A stretch of DNA of 64,000 bases from Streptomyces europaeiscabiei (GCF_036346855.1 NZ_CP107841.1:8250001-8314000), one strand, 5' to 3'. Counted from the first letter of the stretch, positions 29,869 through 38,577 are shown. Notes: generated by a model from the sequence alone, not told the origin. Numbers and translations: made by a program.

Positions 29869-31628
29869 GGGCGTGCAGATCATTAACTCGCGGCTTTCTG
29901 CTCGGTGGTTCGTTGGTCTGGCATGAGCGGGTTGAATGGGCAACGGGCCGTGCTGGCAGCCAAGTTCGAGGCGATTTTGCCGCACCTCGACGAGCGGCAG
30001 CGTCGCTTGTTGATAGGGGCGGAGGCCCAGTCCCTCGGCCACGGCGGGATCAGAGCGGTCGCCCGTGCCGCCGGTGTTCGCGAGGCCACTGTGTCTGTCG
30101 GAGTGCGGGAACTCGACTCCGGCCAGGCTCCGTTGGGACGTATCCGCCGGCCCGGCGCCGGCCGCAAACGCGTCGTCGACCGCAACCCTGCCGTTCGGGA
30201 GGCACTCCTTGCGCTGGTCGAGCCCGACGTCCGCGGAGATCCCATGTCGCCGCTGCGCTGGACCACCAAATCCACCCGCAAGCTCGCCGAGCAACTGACT
30301 CGGCAAGGCCACAGGATCTGTGCGGATACGGTGGGCGACCTCCTGCGCGAGGAGGGCTTCAGCCTGCAGAGCAACGCCAAGACCATGGAAGGCAAACAGC
30401 ACCCCGACCGGGACGCACAGTTCCACTACCTCAACGAACAGGCCCGCGACCACCAGGACGGCGGAGCTCCAGTCATCAGCGTGGACACCAAGAAGAAGGA
30501 ACTGGTCGGCCCGTTCAAGAACAACGGCCGTGAATGGGAGCCGAGAGGCGAGCCGGTGCGGGTCGACACCCACGACTTTCCCGACCGCGAGCTGGGCAGA
30601 GCGGTGCCCTACGGCATCTACGACGTCGCCGCGAACACCGGCTGGGTCAACGTGGGCACCGACCACGACACCGCCGCGTTCGCCGTCGAGTCGATCCGCC
30701 GCTGGTGGAACGGCGCCGGGAAAGCCGCCTATCCGACGGCCGGCCGACTGCTGATCACCGCCGATGCGGGCGGCTCCAACGGCTATCGCACCCGCACCTG
30801 GAAGACCGAACTCGCCCGGTTCGCCGTCGAGGCCGGCCTGACGATCACTGTCTGCCACCTGCCTCCGGGCACGTCGAAGTGGAACCGGATCGAGCACCGG
30901 CTGTTCTCCCACATCACCATGAACTGGCGCGGCAGGCCCCTGACCAGCCACGAAGTCATCGTCGAAAGCATCGCGGCGACCACCACTAAAACCGGCCTGA
31001 CCGTGCATGCCGAACTCGACACCAACGCCTACCCCACCGGCATCCAGGTCAGCGACGACGACATCGCCGCCCTGCCGATCACCCGGCACCGCTTCCACGG
31101 CGACTGGAACTACACCCTGCACCCCCGGCACCCGCTGGACGCGACGCCGGACAACAGCACCTCAGACCAGGCCCCGGCGACCAGACCGCCCGGCCTCACG
31201 CAGCACGCGCTGCAGGACCCAGAACTGACCGGCATGACCCGCCAACAGCTCAGCGAACTCATCAACGCGCTCACTCCTGCGCTGGAGGTTCAACGCGAGC
31301 AAGTGCTCCGCACACGTCGCGGTCACGAGCGCCTGGTCGCCCCTGGCACTGGTGCCAAAGCCAAGCTCACCCCAGCCGACCGGATCCTGGCCACCGTGCT
31401 CCACCTGCGCAAACTCGCGACTATGGACCTCCTCGGGCAGCTCTTCGACGTCACCGCTCCGACCATCAGCCGCGCGAAACAGGAAGTCCGCCCACTCCTG
31501 GAAGCACACGGCCACCACATCAACGCCTCAACCGCACGCCTCCGCACACCAGCCGACGTCGCGACCTTCCTCGTTTCCGACCCCACTCGAAGCAAGGTCA
31601 AAAAGACGAGTTAATGATCTGCACGCCC
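29869..31628. mobile_element. ISAzo13-type insertion sequence, 1760 bp, intact
   Basis: Perfect 22-bp terminal inverted repeats, GGGCGTGCAGATCATTAACT plus CG at 29869-29890 and the complement at 31607-31628, bound the element. It is flanked by TTA at 29866-29868 and 31629-31631, consistent with a 3-bp target duplication. The transposase stop codon lies inside the right repeat. Intact ends and an intact frame indicate a recent insertion. Confidence 0.93.
29923..31614 (+). CDS. ISAzo13 family transposase
   Basis: A 563-residue transposase. The N-terminal third has a helix-turn-helix (GIRAVARAAGVREATVSVGV). The DDE catalytic residues are visible as ISVDTKKKE (first Asp), LITADAGGSNGYRTR (second Asp) and KWNRIEHRLFSHI (Glu), in the order and contexts of the ISAzo13 group. 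A GTG at 29905 would add six residues; ATG at 29923 is preferred though no strong ribosome site is seen, as is usual for transposases. The extra C-terminal segment (about 420-563) carries a second helix-turn-helix-like stretch TMDLLGQLFDVTAPTISRAK. Confidence 0.88.
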   Translation: MSGLNGQRAVLAAKFEAILPHLDERQRRLLIGAEAQSLGHGGIRAVARAAGVREATVSVGVRELDSGQAPLGRIRRPGAGRKRVVDRNPAVREALLALVEPDVRGDPMSPLRWTTKSTRKLAEQLTRQGHRICADTVGDLLREEGFSLQSNAKTMEGKQHPDRDAQFHYLNEQARDHQDGGAPVISVDTKKKELVGPFKNNGREWEPRGEPVRVDTHDFPDRELGRAVPYGIYDVAANTGWVNVGTDHDTAAFAVESIRRWWNGAGKAAYPTAGRLLITADAGGSNGYRTRTWKTELARFAVEAGLTITVCHLPPGTSKWNRIEHRLFSHITMNWRGRPLTSHEVIVESIAATTTKTGLTVHAELDTNAYPTGIQVSDDDIAALPITRHRFHGDWNYTLHPRHPLDATPDNSTSDQAPATRPPGLTQHALQDPELTGMTRQQLSELINALTPALEVQREQVLRTRRGHERLVAPGTGAKAKLTPADRILATVLHLRKLATMDLLGQLFDVTAPTISRAKQEVRPLLEAHGHHINASTARLRTPADVATFLVSDPTRSKVKKTS

Positions 31629-31631
31629 TTA

Positions 31632-32532
31632 GGAGTCCTTGCAGAAAGATCGTGTTGTGGCACGGTGGAGATGTACGTGATCCCGTCTTCTGTGGGGTGT
31701 GAGCATGGCGCGGCGGAAGCCGTGGGAGATCAGCGACGAGTTGTGGGCGGTGATCGAGCCGCTGTTGCCGAAGCATGAGCGGCGGTTCCGGTACCCGGGG
31801 CGCAAGCGGATCGATGACCGCAAGACGCTCCAGGGAGTCCTGTTCGTCCTGTACACCGGTGTCCAGTGGGAGTTCCTGCCGCAGGAGTTGGGGTTCGGTT
31901 CAGGTCCCACCTGCTGGCGGCGGCTGGCCGAGTGGCAGGAGGCCGGAGTGTGGGAGGAACTGCAGCGGGTGCTGCTGGACCGGTTGCGGGCTGCGGACCG
32001 CCTGGACTTCTCCCGCGCCACGATCGACGCCTCGCACGTGCAGGCCAAGCGGGGGCGTGGCAGCCCAAAAGTCGGTCCGAGTCCGGTTGACCGCGGGCGG
32101 CCGGGCTCGAAGCATCACGTGCTGACCGACGCGCATGGCACCCCGCTGCGGGTGTCACTGACCGGCGGTCACCGCCACGATGTCACCCAGCTTCTGCCGC
32201 TGGTCGACGGGATGCCGCCGGTGCGGGGCAAGCGGGGCCGGCCCCGGCGCAAGCCCCGGACCCTGTATGCCGACCGCGGCTACGACTACGACGTCTACCG
32301 CCACCGGCTGCGTGAACGCGGCATCACACCGAAGATCGCCCGGCGCGGACAGCCGCACGGTTCTGGCCTGGGCAGGGTCAGGTGGGTTGCCGAGTCCGCC
32401 ATCGCCTGGCTCCACGGCCCCCGCCGCTTACGGACCCGCTGGGAAGCCCGAGACGACATGCACGACGCCTTCCTCCAACTCGCCCACTGCATGATCCTCG
32501 CCCGCAAGAACCCAGCATTCTGAAAGGACTCC
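31632..32532. mobile_element. IS5-family insertion sequence, 901 bp, intact
   Basis: Imperfect terminal repeats match at 15 of 17 positions: left GGAGTCCTTGCAGAAAG at 31632-31648, right end reading inward GGAGTCCTTTCAGAATG at 32516-32532. TTA lies on both sides (31629-31631 and 32533-32535), a TNA-type 3-bp duplication as in the IS1031-like subgroup. The left copy of TTA is shared with the neighbouring ISAzo13-type element, so one element inserted exactly at the target repeat of the other. Confidence 0.9.
31705..32523 (+). CDS. IS5 family transposase
   Basis: A 272-residue single-frame transposase. The N-terminal DUF4096-type domain reads WEISDELWAVIEPLLPK and GVLFVLYTGVQWEFLPQE. The DDE domain follows with SRATIDASHVQAKRG (Asp), TLYADRGYDYDVYRHRL (Asp) and WVAESAIAWLHGPRRL (Glu). 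The ATG at 31705 has GTGGGG seven nt upstream. The stop codon lies in the right terminal repeat. Nothing suggests decay. Confidence 0.92.
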   Translation: MARRKPWEISDELWAVIEPLLPKHERRFRYPGRKRIDDRKTLQGVLFVLYTGVQWEFLPQELGFGSGPTCWRRLAEWQEAGVWEELQRVLLDRLRAADRLDFSRATIDASHVQAKRGRGSPKVGPSPVDRGRPGSKHHVLTDAHGTPLRVSLTGGHRHDVTQLLPLVDGMPPVRGKRGRPRRKPRTLYADRGYDYDVYRHRLRERGITPKIARRGQPHGSGLGRVRWVAESAIAWLHGPRRLRTRWEARDDMHDAFLQLAHCMILARKNPAF

Positions 32533-33921
32533 TTAGCCGGCAGATGCTCTACAGCGACGCCCCCGACCACTCCCGGCTCCGGGCCCTGATCAGCAGGGCC
32601 TTCACTCCCCGGGCGGTGGAGACACTCCGCGCCCAGATCTTCGAAGCCGTCGACCGGATCATCACCCAAGCGGCGCCGACCGGGCGGATGGACATCGTCG
32701 CGGACCTCGCCCGACCGCTGCCGCTCACCATCATCTGCGACCTCCTCGACGTACCGCAGCAGGACCGCCCCGCCCTCCACGCCTGGTCCGAGCCGGTCGC
32801 CGAAGCCATAGGCAACTCCCGGCTCGACGCCGACCGCAACCGCGAGGCCTCGCAGAGCATGACGGACATGCTCGCCTACTTCCGCGAACTCCTCACCCGC
32901 CCCGACACCCGGCCGGCCCCCCACACCCTGCGCGCCCTGGTGACCGCGCAGGCCGAGAACACCGACCAGGACTTCGACGAACTCCTCGCCAACTGCGCCC
33001 TGCTCCTGATCGCGGGCCACGAGACCACCACCCACTTCATCGGCAACGCCACACTCGCCCTGCTCCGCCACCCGCACGCGGCCGACCAACTGCGCCGTCG
33101 GCCCGATCTGATGCCCGCCGCGGTCGAGGAACTCCTGCGCTACGACGCCCCGGTACAGCTGATGCTGCGCCGGGCGCGACACGATCTGGACCTGGCGGGC
33201 CGCACCGTCTCCGAAGGGCAGACGGTGCTCCTGGTGTGCGGCGCGGCCAACCGGGATCCGGAAGTTTTCCCCGATCCGCATGTCCTGGACTTCGAGCGGC
33301 CCGGCGGGCGGCACCTGGCGTTCGGACACGGCCCGCATTTCTGCCTCGGTGCCGCGCTGGCCCGGCTGGAAGGCGCGATCGTCCTGGAAGCACTCCTCAC
33401 CCGGCTCCCCGGCCTACGGCTCGACGGCACCGCGCCGCAGTGGCAGCGCAGCCTCAACTTCCGCGGTCTCACCCGCCTGGACGTCGCCTTCACGCCGCCT
33501 TCGGACGATCACGACAGCGGTACGCGGGCCATGCCGACCGAGGATTCCCGAGGCGGCCCCGGCAACGCGACACCGGTCGGGACCTGCCCCGTCAGCACGG
33601 GGGCCGGCGGTGTCGCGGGCGCTTGACGGGGCTCCGGCGCGCCGCCCCGGACGTGGCGCGGGCCGACGACGACCGTGGGCTCGCTGCCACTGAGCCGACC
33701 GGCCTGGCGGACGCGTTCCGCCCGGCCGCGTTCCGCCCGGCCGCGTGCTCGGTCCCCGGCGGCTGCCGACGCTCGCGCACCGCGTCGGTGCCCCTGCCCT
33801 CCGGCCCGCCGCGAGAGTGACGTCGCCACCCTGTTCGACGGCCAGTTCCATTAGCCACGCTGTAGTGCCACTTCAGAAAATCTTGCTTGTAGTGAAGCCG
33901 CACTGCACGGATGATCGAGTC

Positions 33922-34224
33922 ATGAACGAATGCGACGAGCTGTGGCGTGTGCGGTTCGACGCCGACGTGACCTCCCTGGGCGGTGGTGGCCCGCGCACCC
34001 AGGGTCTCCTGTTGGACGTGACCGCCCCGAAGTCCGACGCCCCTGACCCGGCCCACCTGTTCGTCCGCCACCACGGGCTGCCGATGGTGGACAGTCAGTG
34101 GGCCGTGGACCGGGAACTGCCGCTTTCGCACGAGGTCACCGGGACGGGCACCTCTCCGGCGCGGGCCCTCGGGCCGGTCGACCACGAGGCAGGCGAAGGC
34201 AACGATCGGGGTCAGGGCCGGTGA
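33922..34224 (+). CDS. Hypothetical protein, 100 residues
   Basis: The frame begins MNECDELWRVRFDADVTSLG and is soluble, acidic, and without a motif I recognise. Support for it being a gene comes from its end: the stop TGA overlaps the GTG of the next membrane protein gene, a coupling arrangement. No good ribosome site precedes the ATG, and the C-terminal third (Gly, Ala, Asp, Glu rich) looks disordered. The 295 bp before it (33627-33921) hold only a 16-bp direct repeat TTCCGCCCGGCCGCG near 33717 and no gene. Confidence 0.45.
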   Translation: MNECDELWRVRFDADVTSLGGGGPRTQGLLLDVTAPKSDAPDPAHLFVRHHGLPMVDSQWAVDRELPLSHEVTGTGTSPARALGPVDHEAGEGNDRGQGR

Positions 34225-34475
34225 CCTGGGCCGAGGGGCTCGTCGCCGCCATCGGCTGGGGCGGAGCAGGGCTGTTGCTCACCGCGTACGCGATGGCGTC
34301 GACCGAACGGATCTCCGCCGGGGGCCGCGCCTTCCAGCTGCTGAACCTGTTCGGAGCCGCCGCCCTGACCGTCAATTCCGGATACCACCAGGCCTGGCCC
34401 TCCGCCCTGCTCAACACCGCCTGGATCGGCATCGGCCTGGTCGCTCTCACCCGCCGCCCGCCCTTGGTCCCGTAG
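34221..34475 (+). CDS. Small membrane protein, CBU_0592-like
   Basis: An 84-residue protein with three hydrophobic segments: GLVAAIGWGGAGLLLTAYAM, FQLLNLFGAAALTVNSGYH and LLNTAWIGIGLVAL. The pattern, in which the second helix has NLFGAAAL and the third ends in WIGIGLVAL, is that of the CBU_0592 family of short membrane proteins of unknown role. The GTG start overlaps the upstream stop (GTGA). Confidence 0.7.
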   Translation: MTWAEGLVAAIGWGGAGLLLTAYAMASTERISAGGRAFQLLNLFGAAALTVNSGYHQAWPSALLNTAWIGIGLVALTRRPPLVP

Positions 34476-34762
34476 CCGCGCACGCACTTCAGTCGCGCCC
34501 GCACGTCGGCGAATCCCGCACCGCCCCTCCCACGGGGATGCGTGTTCGTCCACGGGGGACAAGGCATGCGGTGGCCGGTCGCACCGCGCGTCCTACCCGG
34601 ACGCCGTTCCGGGCTGCCTGTGCGTTCTCGGGCCGGGAATGCCGCCGACGGATGCGACGTAATTCGATGGCGTCGAGGCTCGTGTACCTCTAGGGTCGGT
34701 GGTGTTCGAGCGGCAACCCGAGGTTGTCGCGGTGGTTCGGCTTGGTTCGGGAGGTGTGACCG

Positions 34763-34834
34763 ATGGCTGTCGTTGAGATGGGCGCTGCCCGCATCCGGAA
34801 GTACATCAAGTCCACCCCCGTGGCCTCCGGCTGA
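34763..34834 (+). CDS. Very small ORF (23 codons), paralogous to 22045
   Basis: The ORF reads MAVVEMGAARIRKYIKSTP and ends VASG; GGGAGG lies at 34750-34755. Its nucleotide sequence, including the region just before the start, aligns with the ORF at 22045-22134. Hydrophobic and basic residues alternate as in a short amphipathic helix. It occupies the otherwise empty 420 bp between the small membrane protein and RsgA. It may be a peptide gene or part of a dispersed element. Confidence 0.4.
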   Translation: MAVVEMGAARIRKYIKSTPVASG

Positions 34835-34896
34835 CCTCTCCACCTCTCCCGCGCCCATGAGCGCGGTGCCGGGGCCACCCTTTGAAGGGTCACCCC

Positions 34897-36060
34897 TTGT
34901 CTTTCTCTTCTCTCCCGGGTTCGTCCTCGTCTTCTTCGCATCCGCTCGTGCCGTACGGCTGGGATGCGGGCTGGGAGGCGGAGTTCGCTCCGTATGCCGG
35001 GCAGGGTCTGCTGCCCGGTCGTGTCGTCCGGGTCGACCGCGGTCTGTGTGACGTCGTCACCCCGGCCGGTACCGTCCGCGCCGACACCGAGTTCGTCGTG
35101 CCCCGTGACCCGATGAAGGTCGTGTGCACGGGGGACTGGGTCGCCGTCGATCCTGCGGGCAGCGACCCGTGCTACGTGCAGACACTCCTCCCGCGCCGGA
35201 CCGCCTTCGTACGCTCGACCTCGTCCAAGCGCTCCGAGGGCCAGGTCCTGGCCACCAACATCGATTACGTCGTCATCTGTGTGTCGCTCGCGGTCGAACT
35301 CGACCTCGGGCGGATCGAACGGTTCCTGGCGCTGGCCATGTCCGGTGCGGGCGGTGAGACACCGCTGCATACGCAGGCACTCTCCTGGGAGTCCCAGGCG
35401 CGGCCGGTGGTCGTGCTCACCAAGGCCGACCTGGTGCCGGACGCCGCCACGCTGGGGCATCTGGTCCAGGACGTGGAGACCGTCGCGCCCGGCATCGCCG
35501 TGCTGCCGGTCAGTTCCGCGCTCGGTGAGGGCCTCGACGTCCTCGCCGCGGTGCTCTCCGGCGGCACCTCCGTACTGCTCGGGCAGTCCGGCGCAGGCAA
35601 GTCGACCCTCGCCAACGCGCTGCTCGGCGAGGACGTCATGGACGTCCAGGCCATCCGCGACGTGGACGGCAAGGGACGGCACACCACGACCACCCGCAAC
35701 CTCCTCGTCCTGCCCGGCGGCGGAGTCCTCATCGACACACCCGGTCTGCGCGGCGTCGGCCTCTGGGACGCCGAGAGCGGGGTCGGGCAGGTCTTCGCCG
35801 AGATCGAGGAGTTCGCCGCGGACTGCCGGTTCCACGACTGCGCGCACCTCGCCGAGCCCGGCTGCGCGGTCCTCGCCGCGGTCGAGTCCGGTGAACTGTC
35901 CGAGCGACGGCTCGACAGCTACCGCAAGCTGCTCCGCGAGAACCAGCGGATCGTCGCGAAGAGCGACGCGCGGGTGCGGGCCGACATCCGGAGGGAGTGG
36001 AAGCGCAAGCACGCGGAGGGGCGCCTGGCGATGGAGGCCAAGCGGGGCGGCCGGCGCTGA
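34897..36060 (+). CDS. rsgA: Ribosome small-subunit-dependent GTPase A
   Basis: RsgA checks late maturation of the 30S subunit. The circularly permuted GTPase order is clear: OB-fold N-terminus (LPGRVVRVDRGLCDVVTPAG), G4 VVLTKADLV, G5 VSSALGEG, G1 LLGQSGAGKSTL, G2 region with TTTTR, G3 DTPGLRG, then the zinc knuckle CRFHDCAHLAEPGC. The TTG at 34897 with GAAGGG 8 nt upstream is preferred, giving 387 residues; TTG at 34882 would add five. The N-terminus carries a run of six serines. It is free-standing. Confidence 0.93.
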   Translation: MSFSSLPGSSSSSSHPLVPYGWDAGWEAEFAPYAGQGLLPGRVVRVDRGLCDVVTPAGTVRADTEFVVPRDPMKVVCTGDWVAVDPAGSDPCYVQTLLPRRTAFVRSTSSKRSEGQVLATNIDYVVICVSLAVELDLGRIERFLALAMSGAGGETPLHTQALSWESQARPVVVLTKADLVPDAATLGHLVQDVETVAPGIAVLPVSSALGEGLDVLAAVLSGGTSVLLGQSGAGKSTLANALLGEDVMDVQAIRDVDGKGRHTTTTRNLLVLPGGGVLIDTPGLRGVGLWDAESGVGQVFAEIEEFAADCRFHDCAHLAEPGCAVLAAVESGELSERRLDSYRKLLRENQRIVAKSDARVRADIRREWKRKHAEGRLAMEAKRGGRR

Positions 36061-36130
36061 CCTCCGGCGGCGGGCCGGTGGCCGGCACTGAGCTCCGGCC
36101 GCGGGCCGGTGGGGCCGGTCGCGCGGTTCC

Positions 36131-36180
36131 CCGCGCCCCTGGAGAAGCGAGGCCGTGCCTCTGCTTCTCCAGGGGCGCGG
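36131..36180. terminator. Long hairpin after rsgA, related to a dispersed repeat
   Basis: CCGCGCCCCTGGAGAAGC at 36131-36148 pairs with 36163-36180; inside, GAGGC (36149-36153) pairs with GCCTC (36157-36161) around a CGT loop, leaving a single bulged T. The 23-bp stem starts about 70 bp after the stop and probably terminates transcription. Its outer sequence belongs to the same family as the repeats at 46616 and 53880. Confidence 0.65.
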
Positions 36181-36247
36181 CCCCGTGGCGAGCGCCATGT
36201 CCGATTCCCGCCAGCCCGGACGATCGGCGTGCTCGACACTTGATGTC

Positions 36248-37780
36248 ATGAAGGACGAGGACACCGGGTACGAGGCCGTGCGCAGCAGGGAGGACACCAG
36301 GTACGAGGCCGTGCGCAGCAGGGACGGGCGGTTCGACGGGGAGTTCTTCTTCGCCGTCGGGACGACCGGGATCTACTGTCGGCCGAGCTGCCCGGCGGTG
36401 ACGCCCAAACGGGAGAACGTCCGCTTCTACGGGACAGCGGCCGCCGCCCAGGGCGCCGGATTCCGGGCCTGCCGACGGTGCAGGCCGGACGCCGTGCCCG
36501 GGTCGGCCGAGTGGAACGTGCGCGCGGACGCCGTGGGCCGGGCCATGCGGCTCATCGGGGACGGCGTCGTCGACCGGGAGGGCGTCGCCGGCCTGGCCGT
36601 GCGGCTGGGGTACAGCGCACGCCAGGTCCAGCGGCAGCTCACCGCCGAGGTCGGCGCCGGGCCCGTCGCCCTGGCCCGCGCCCAGCGGGCCCACACCGCC
36701 CGCGTCCTCCTGCAGACCACCGCCCTCCCGGTCACCGAGATCGCCTTCGCGTCCGGCTTCGCCAGCGTGCGCCAGTTCAACGACACGGTCAGGGCGGTGT
36801 ACGCCATGACGCCGAGCGGCCTGCGCGCCGGGGCACCCCGGCGCCCGGCCGGCTCGCCGACCGCCGGAATCCCGCTCCGGCTCGCTCACCGGGGCCCGTA
36901 CCGGTCCACCGCGCTCTTCGACGTCCTCGCGGCCGAGGCCGTCACCGGCGTCGAGGAGATGACCGGCGGGCGCGGCCACCGCACCTACCGGCGCACCCTC
37001 CGCCTCCCGTACGGCACCGGAATCGCCGAGGTCGACGAACGGCCGTCGGGCGGGCGGCAGCGTGTGGTGTCGCCCCCGCGCCGACCCGCGGCCCCGCATC
37101 CCGGCGGCTGGCTCGACGCCAGGCTCCATCTCACCGACCCCCGGGATCTCACCACCGCCGTGCAGCGGCTGCGGCGGCTGTTCGATCTGGACGCCGATCC
37201 TTACGCCGTGGACGAGCGCCTCGGGGAGGACACGCGGCTCGCCCCGCTCGTCGCCGCCAGGCCGGGGCTGCGCTCGCCGGGCGCGGCCGATCCGGAGGAG
37301 TTCGCGGTACGGGCGCTCGCGGGCCGCGAGGAGGCGGAACGGCTCGTTCGGGTGTACGGGAAGACTTTGGACGTCCCGCACGGAACGCTGACGCACCTGT
37401 TCCCCGAACCGGCCGCGCTGGCCGGTGTGGACGGTCCGCTCGGCGCCCTCGCCACCGCCCTCGCCGACGGCACCGTCCGTCTCGACGTGGGCGCGGACCG
37501 GGACGAGACCGAGGCGGCACTGCTCGCACTGCCGGGCCTGGCCCCCCGTACCGTCGCCGCGATCCGCACCCGCGCCCTCGGCGACCCGGACGTGGCACCG
37601 CCGGACGAGGCTGTGCCGGACGCCTGGCGGCCATGGCGGTCGTACGCCCGGCAACACCTCAGGACAGCGGGCGAGCCGGCCACGGCCGCACGGCGACCGA
37701 CACGGACACAGGCACAGACACTCGCGCAAGCACCGGCGCAGTCGCAGAAATCGGCACAGGGACAGGGAGTTCAGCCGTGA
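36248..37780 (+). CDS. alkA: Ada-type activator / AlkA-like 3-methyladenine DNA glycosylase fusion
   Basis: A 510-residue multidomain repair protein. Residues about 25-95 form the Ada zinc domain (GIYCRPSCPA and ACRRCRPD supply four Cys), which takes methyl groups from phosphotriesters and acts as the alkylation sensor. An AraC-type DNA-binding domain follows (VTEIAFASGFASVRQFNDTV), then an AlkA N-domain and an HhH-GPD glycosylase (LLALPGLAPRTVAAIRTRAL, with the catalytic Asp expected in GDPDVAPPDEAVPD). It would sense methylation, activate transcription and excise 3-methyladenine. Immediately coupled to a methyltransferase gene. The ATG at 36248 lacks a strong ribosome site, and the N-terminus is a tandem duplication, so the start is uncertain. 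Confidence 0.88.
   Translation: MKDEDTGYEAVRSREDTRYEAVRSRDGRFDGEFFFAVGTTGIYCRPSCPAVTPKRENVRFYGTAAAAQGAGFRACRRCRPDAVPGSAEWNVRADAVGRAMRLIGDGVVDREGVAGLAVRLGYSARQVQRQLTAEVGAGPVALARAQRAHTARVLLQTTALPVTEIAFASGFASVRQFNDTVRAVYAMTPSGLRAGAPRRPAGSPTAGIPLRLAHRGPYRSTALFDVLAAEAVTGVEEMTGGRGHRTYRRTLRLPYGTGIAEVDERPSGGRQRVVSPPRRPAAPHPGGWLDARLHLTDPRDLTTAVQRLRRLFDLDADPYAVDERLGEDTRLAPLVAARPGLRSPGAADPEEFAVRALAGREEAERLVRVYGKTLDVPHGTLTHLFPEPAALAGVDGPLGALATALADGTVRLDVGADRDETEAALLALPGLAPRTVAAIRTRALGDPDVAPPDEAVPDAWRPWRSYARQHLRTAGEPATAARRPTRTQAQTLAQAPAQSQKSAQGQGVQP
36257..36322 (+). repeat. 33-bp tandem duplication at the alkA N-terminus
   Basis: Two adjacent 33-bp units differing at one base encode EDTGYEAVRSR and EDTRYEAVRSR directly before DGRFDGEFF. 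One copy matches the usual start of Ada zinc domains; the other is a recent in-frame duplication that adds 11 residues. Confidence 0.9.
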
Positions 37781-38271
37781 GCACCGAGCAAGGCACGTAC
37801 TACACCGTCGTGGACAGCCCCGCCGGGCAACTCCTCCTCACCGCGGACGAGTTCGGCGCCCTCACCTCCCTCTCCGTGCCGGAGCAGAAGGGCGGTCGGG
37901 TGCCGCTGCCGGGCTGGCTGCGCGACCCGGCGCCGTTCCGCGCGGCAGAGGAACAGCTCGCCGCCTACTTCGCCGGTGAACTCAAGGAGTTCCAGCTGGA
38001 GTTGCGCGGCGAGGGCACCGACTTCCGGCGACGGGTCTGGGCCGCGCTCGACGAGGTCCCGTACGGCGCGACCACCACCTACGGAGCCATCGCCGCCCGC
38101 ATCGGGGCGCCCAGGGCCGCCGTCCGGGCCGTCGGCGGCGCGATCGGCGCGAACCCCCTCCTCATCCTCCGTCCCTGCCACCGGGTGATCGGCGCGAACG
38201 GCACCCTCACGGGCTACGCGGGCGGTCTCGACCGCAAGCGCCTCCTCCTCGGTCTGGAGGGCGTGCTGTAG
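37777..38271 (+). CDS. ogt: Methylated-DNA--protein-cysteine S-methyltransferase
   Basis: A 164-residue suicide repair enzyme that transfers the methyl group of O6-methylguanine to its own cysteine. The active site is LRPCHRVIGANGTLTGYAGG, with the invariant PCHRV; the helix-turn-helix is VPYGATTTYGAIAARIGAP. The GTG start overlaps the stop of alkA (GTGA) and AGGGAG lies upstream, so the two are cotranslated as an adaptive-response operon. Confidence 0.95.
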   Translation: MSTEQGTYYTVVDSPAGQLLLTADEFGALTSLSVPEQKGGRVPLPGWLRDPAPFRAAEEQLAAYFAGELKEFQLELRGEGTDFRRRVWAALDEVPYGATTTYGAIAARIGAPRAAVRAVGGAIGANPLLILRPCHRVIGANGTLTGYAGGLDRKRLLLGLEGVL

Positions 38272-38320
38272 CGCGGCCCCTGGTGGGAGGGCAAGGGGGT
38301 CCTGGGTCGCCGGCGGCGGC

Positions 38321-38577
38321 GCCGCGCTCGGTGACTCGATCACGGACGGCAACGGCTCGACGGTCGATGCCGACCGGCGCCGGCCCGACCGGCTCGCCGA
38401 CCGGCTCTGCGCGCTGCCCACCGACCGCCGGCCCGGTGCCTCGACGCGCGGCATCTCCGGCAACCGGCTGCCGCGTGCCGAAGTGGGACCGAGAGTTTCC
38501 GACAGGTGCGACGCCGACGTTCTGATCCGCACCGGCGTAGGCGGGCTGATCGTCGCTGTGGGCACCGACGACAGCAA
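38321..38577 (+). pseudogene. SGNH/GDSL hydrolase fragment
   Basis: The frame reads ALGDSITDGNGSTVDADRRR and later RGISGNRLPRAEVG, matching the GDS catalytic block and the GN-containing second block of secreted SGNH hydrolases. There is no signal peptide or start before it, and after about 85 codons (DVLIRTGVGGLIVAVGTDD) the likeness ends without the catalytic DxxH block. It is a relic of a deleted gene between ogt and the DUF456 gene. Confidence 0.65.

Larger units (their letters stand above)
29628..33626 (+). pseudogene. Cytochrome P450 gene split by two insertion sequences
   Basis: The N-terminal part (29628-29868, GTPTSLLRAFRPQVQERLYD onward) stops at an IS end and resumes at 32536. Joining base 29868 to 32536 restores an uninterrupted 443-codon frame through LARVLSRQMLYSDAPDHSRL, since the removed 2667 bp is a multiple of three. 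The distal part has the I-helix AGHETTT, the ExxR motif EELLRYD and the haem Cys loop FGHGPHFCLGAALARLEG. The original enzyme was thus a normal soluble bacterial P450 monooxygenase. As it stands neither part can make a functional enzyme; a short 5' fragment with about 10 foreign residues could be translated. No redox partner gene adjoins. Confidence 0.92.

Noticed and set aside
29628..30533. 301-residue frame fusing the P450 N-terminus to IS sequence
   Set aside because: Beyond 29868 it reads the transposase gene in a wrong frame (Arg/Pro/Gly-rich); it is not a fusion protein of interest.
34505..34560. CCCACGGGGATG and CCACGGGGGAC near each other, reminiscent of type I-E CRISPR repeats
   Set aside because: Only two dissimilar short pieces, no regular spacing and no cas genes.
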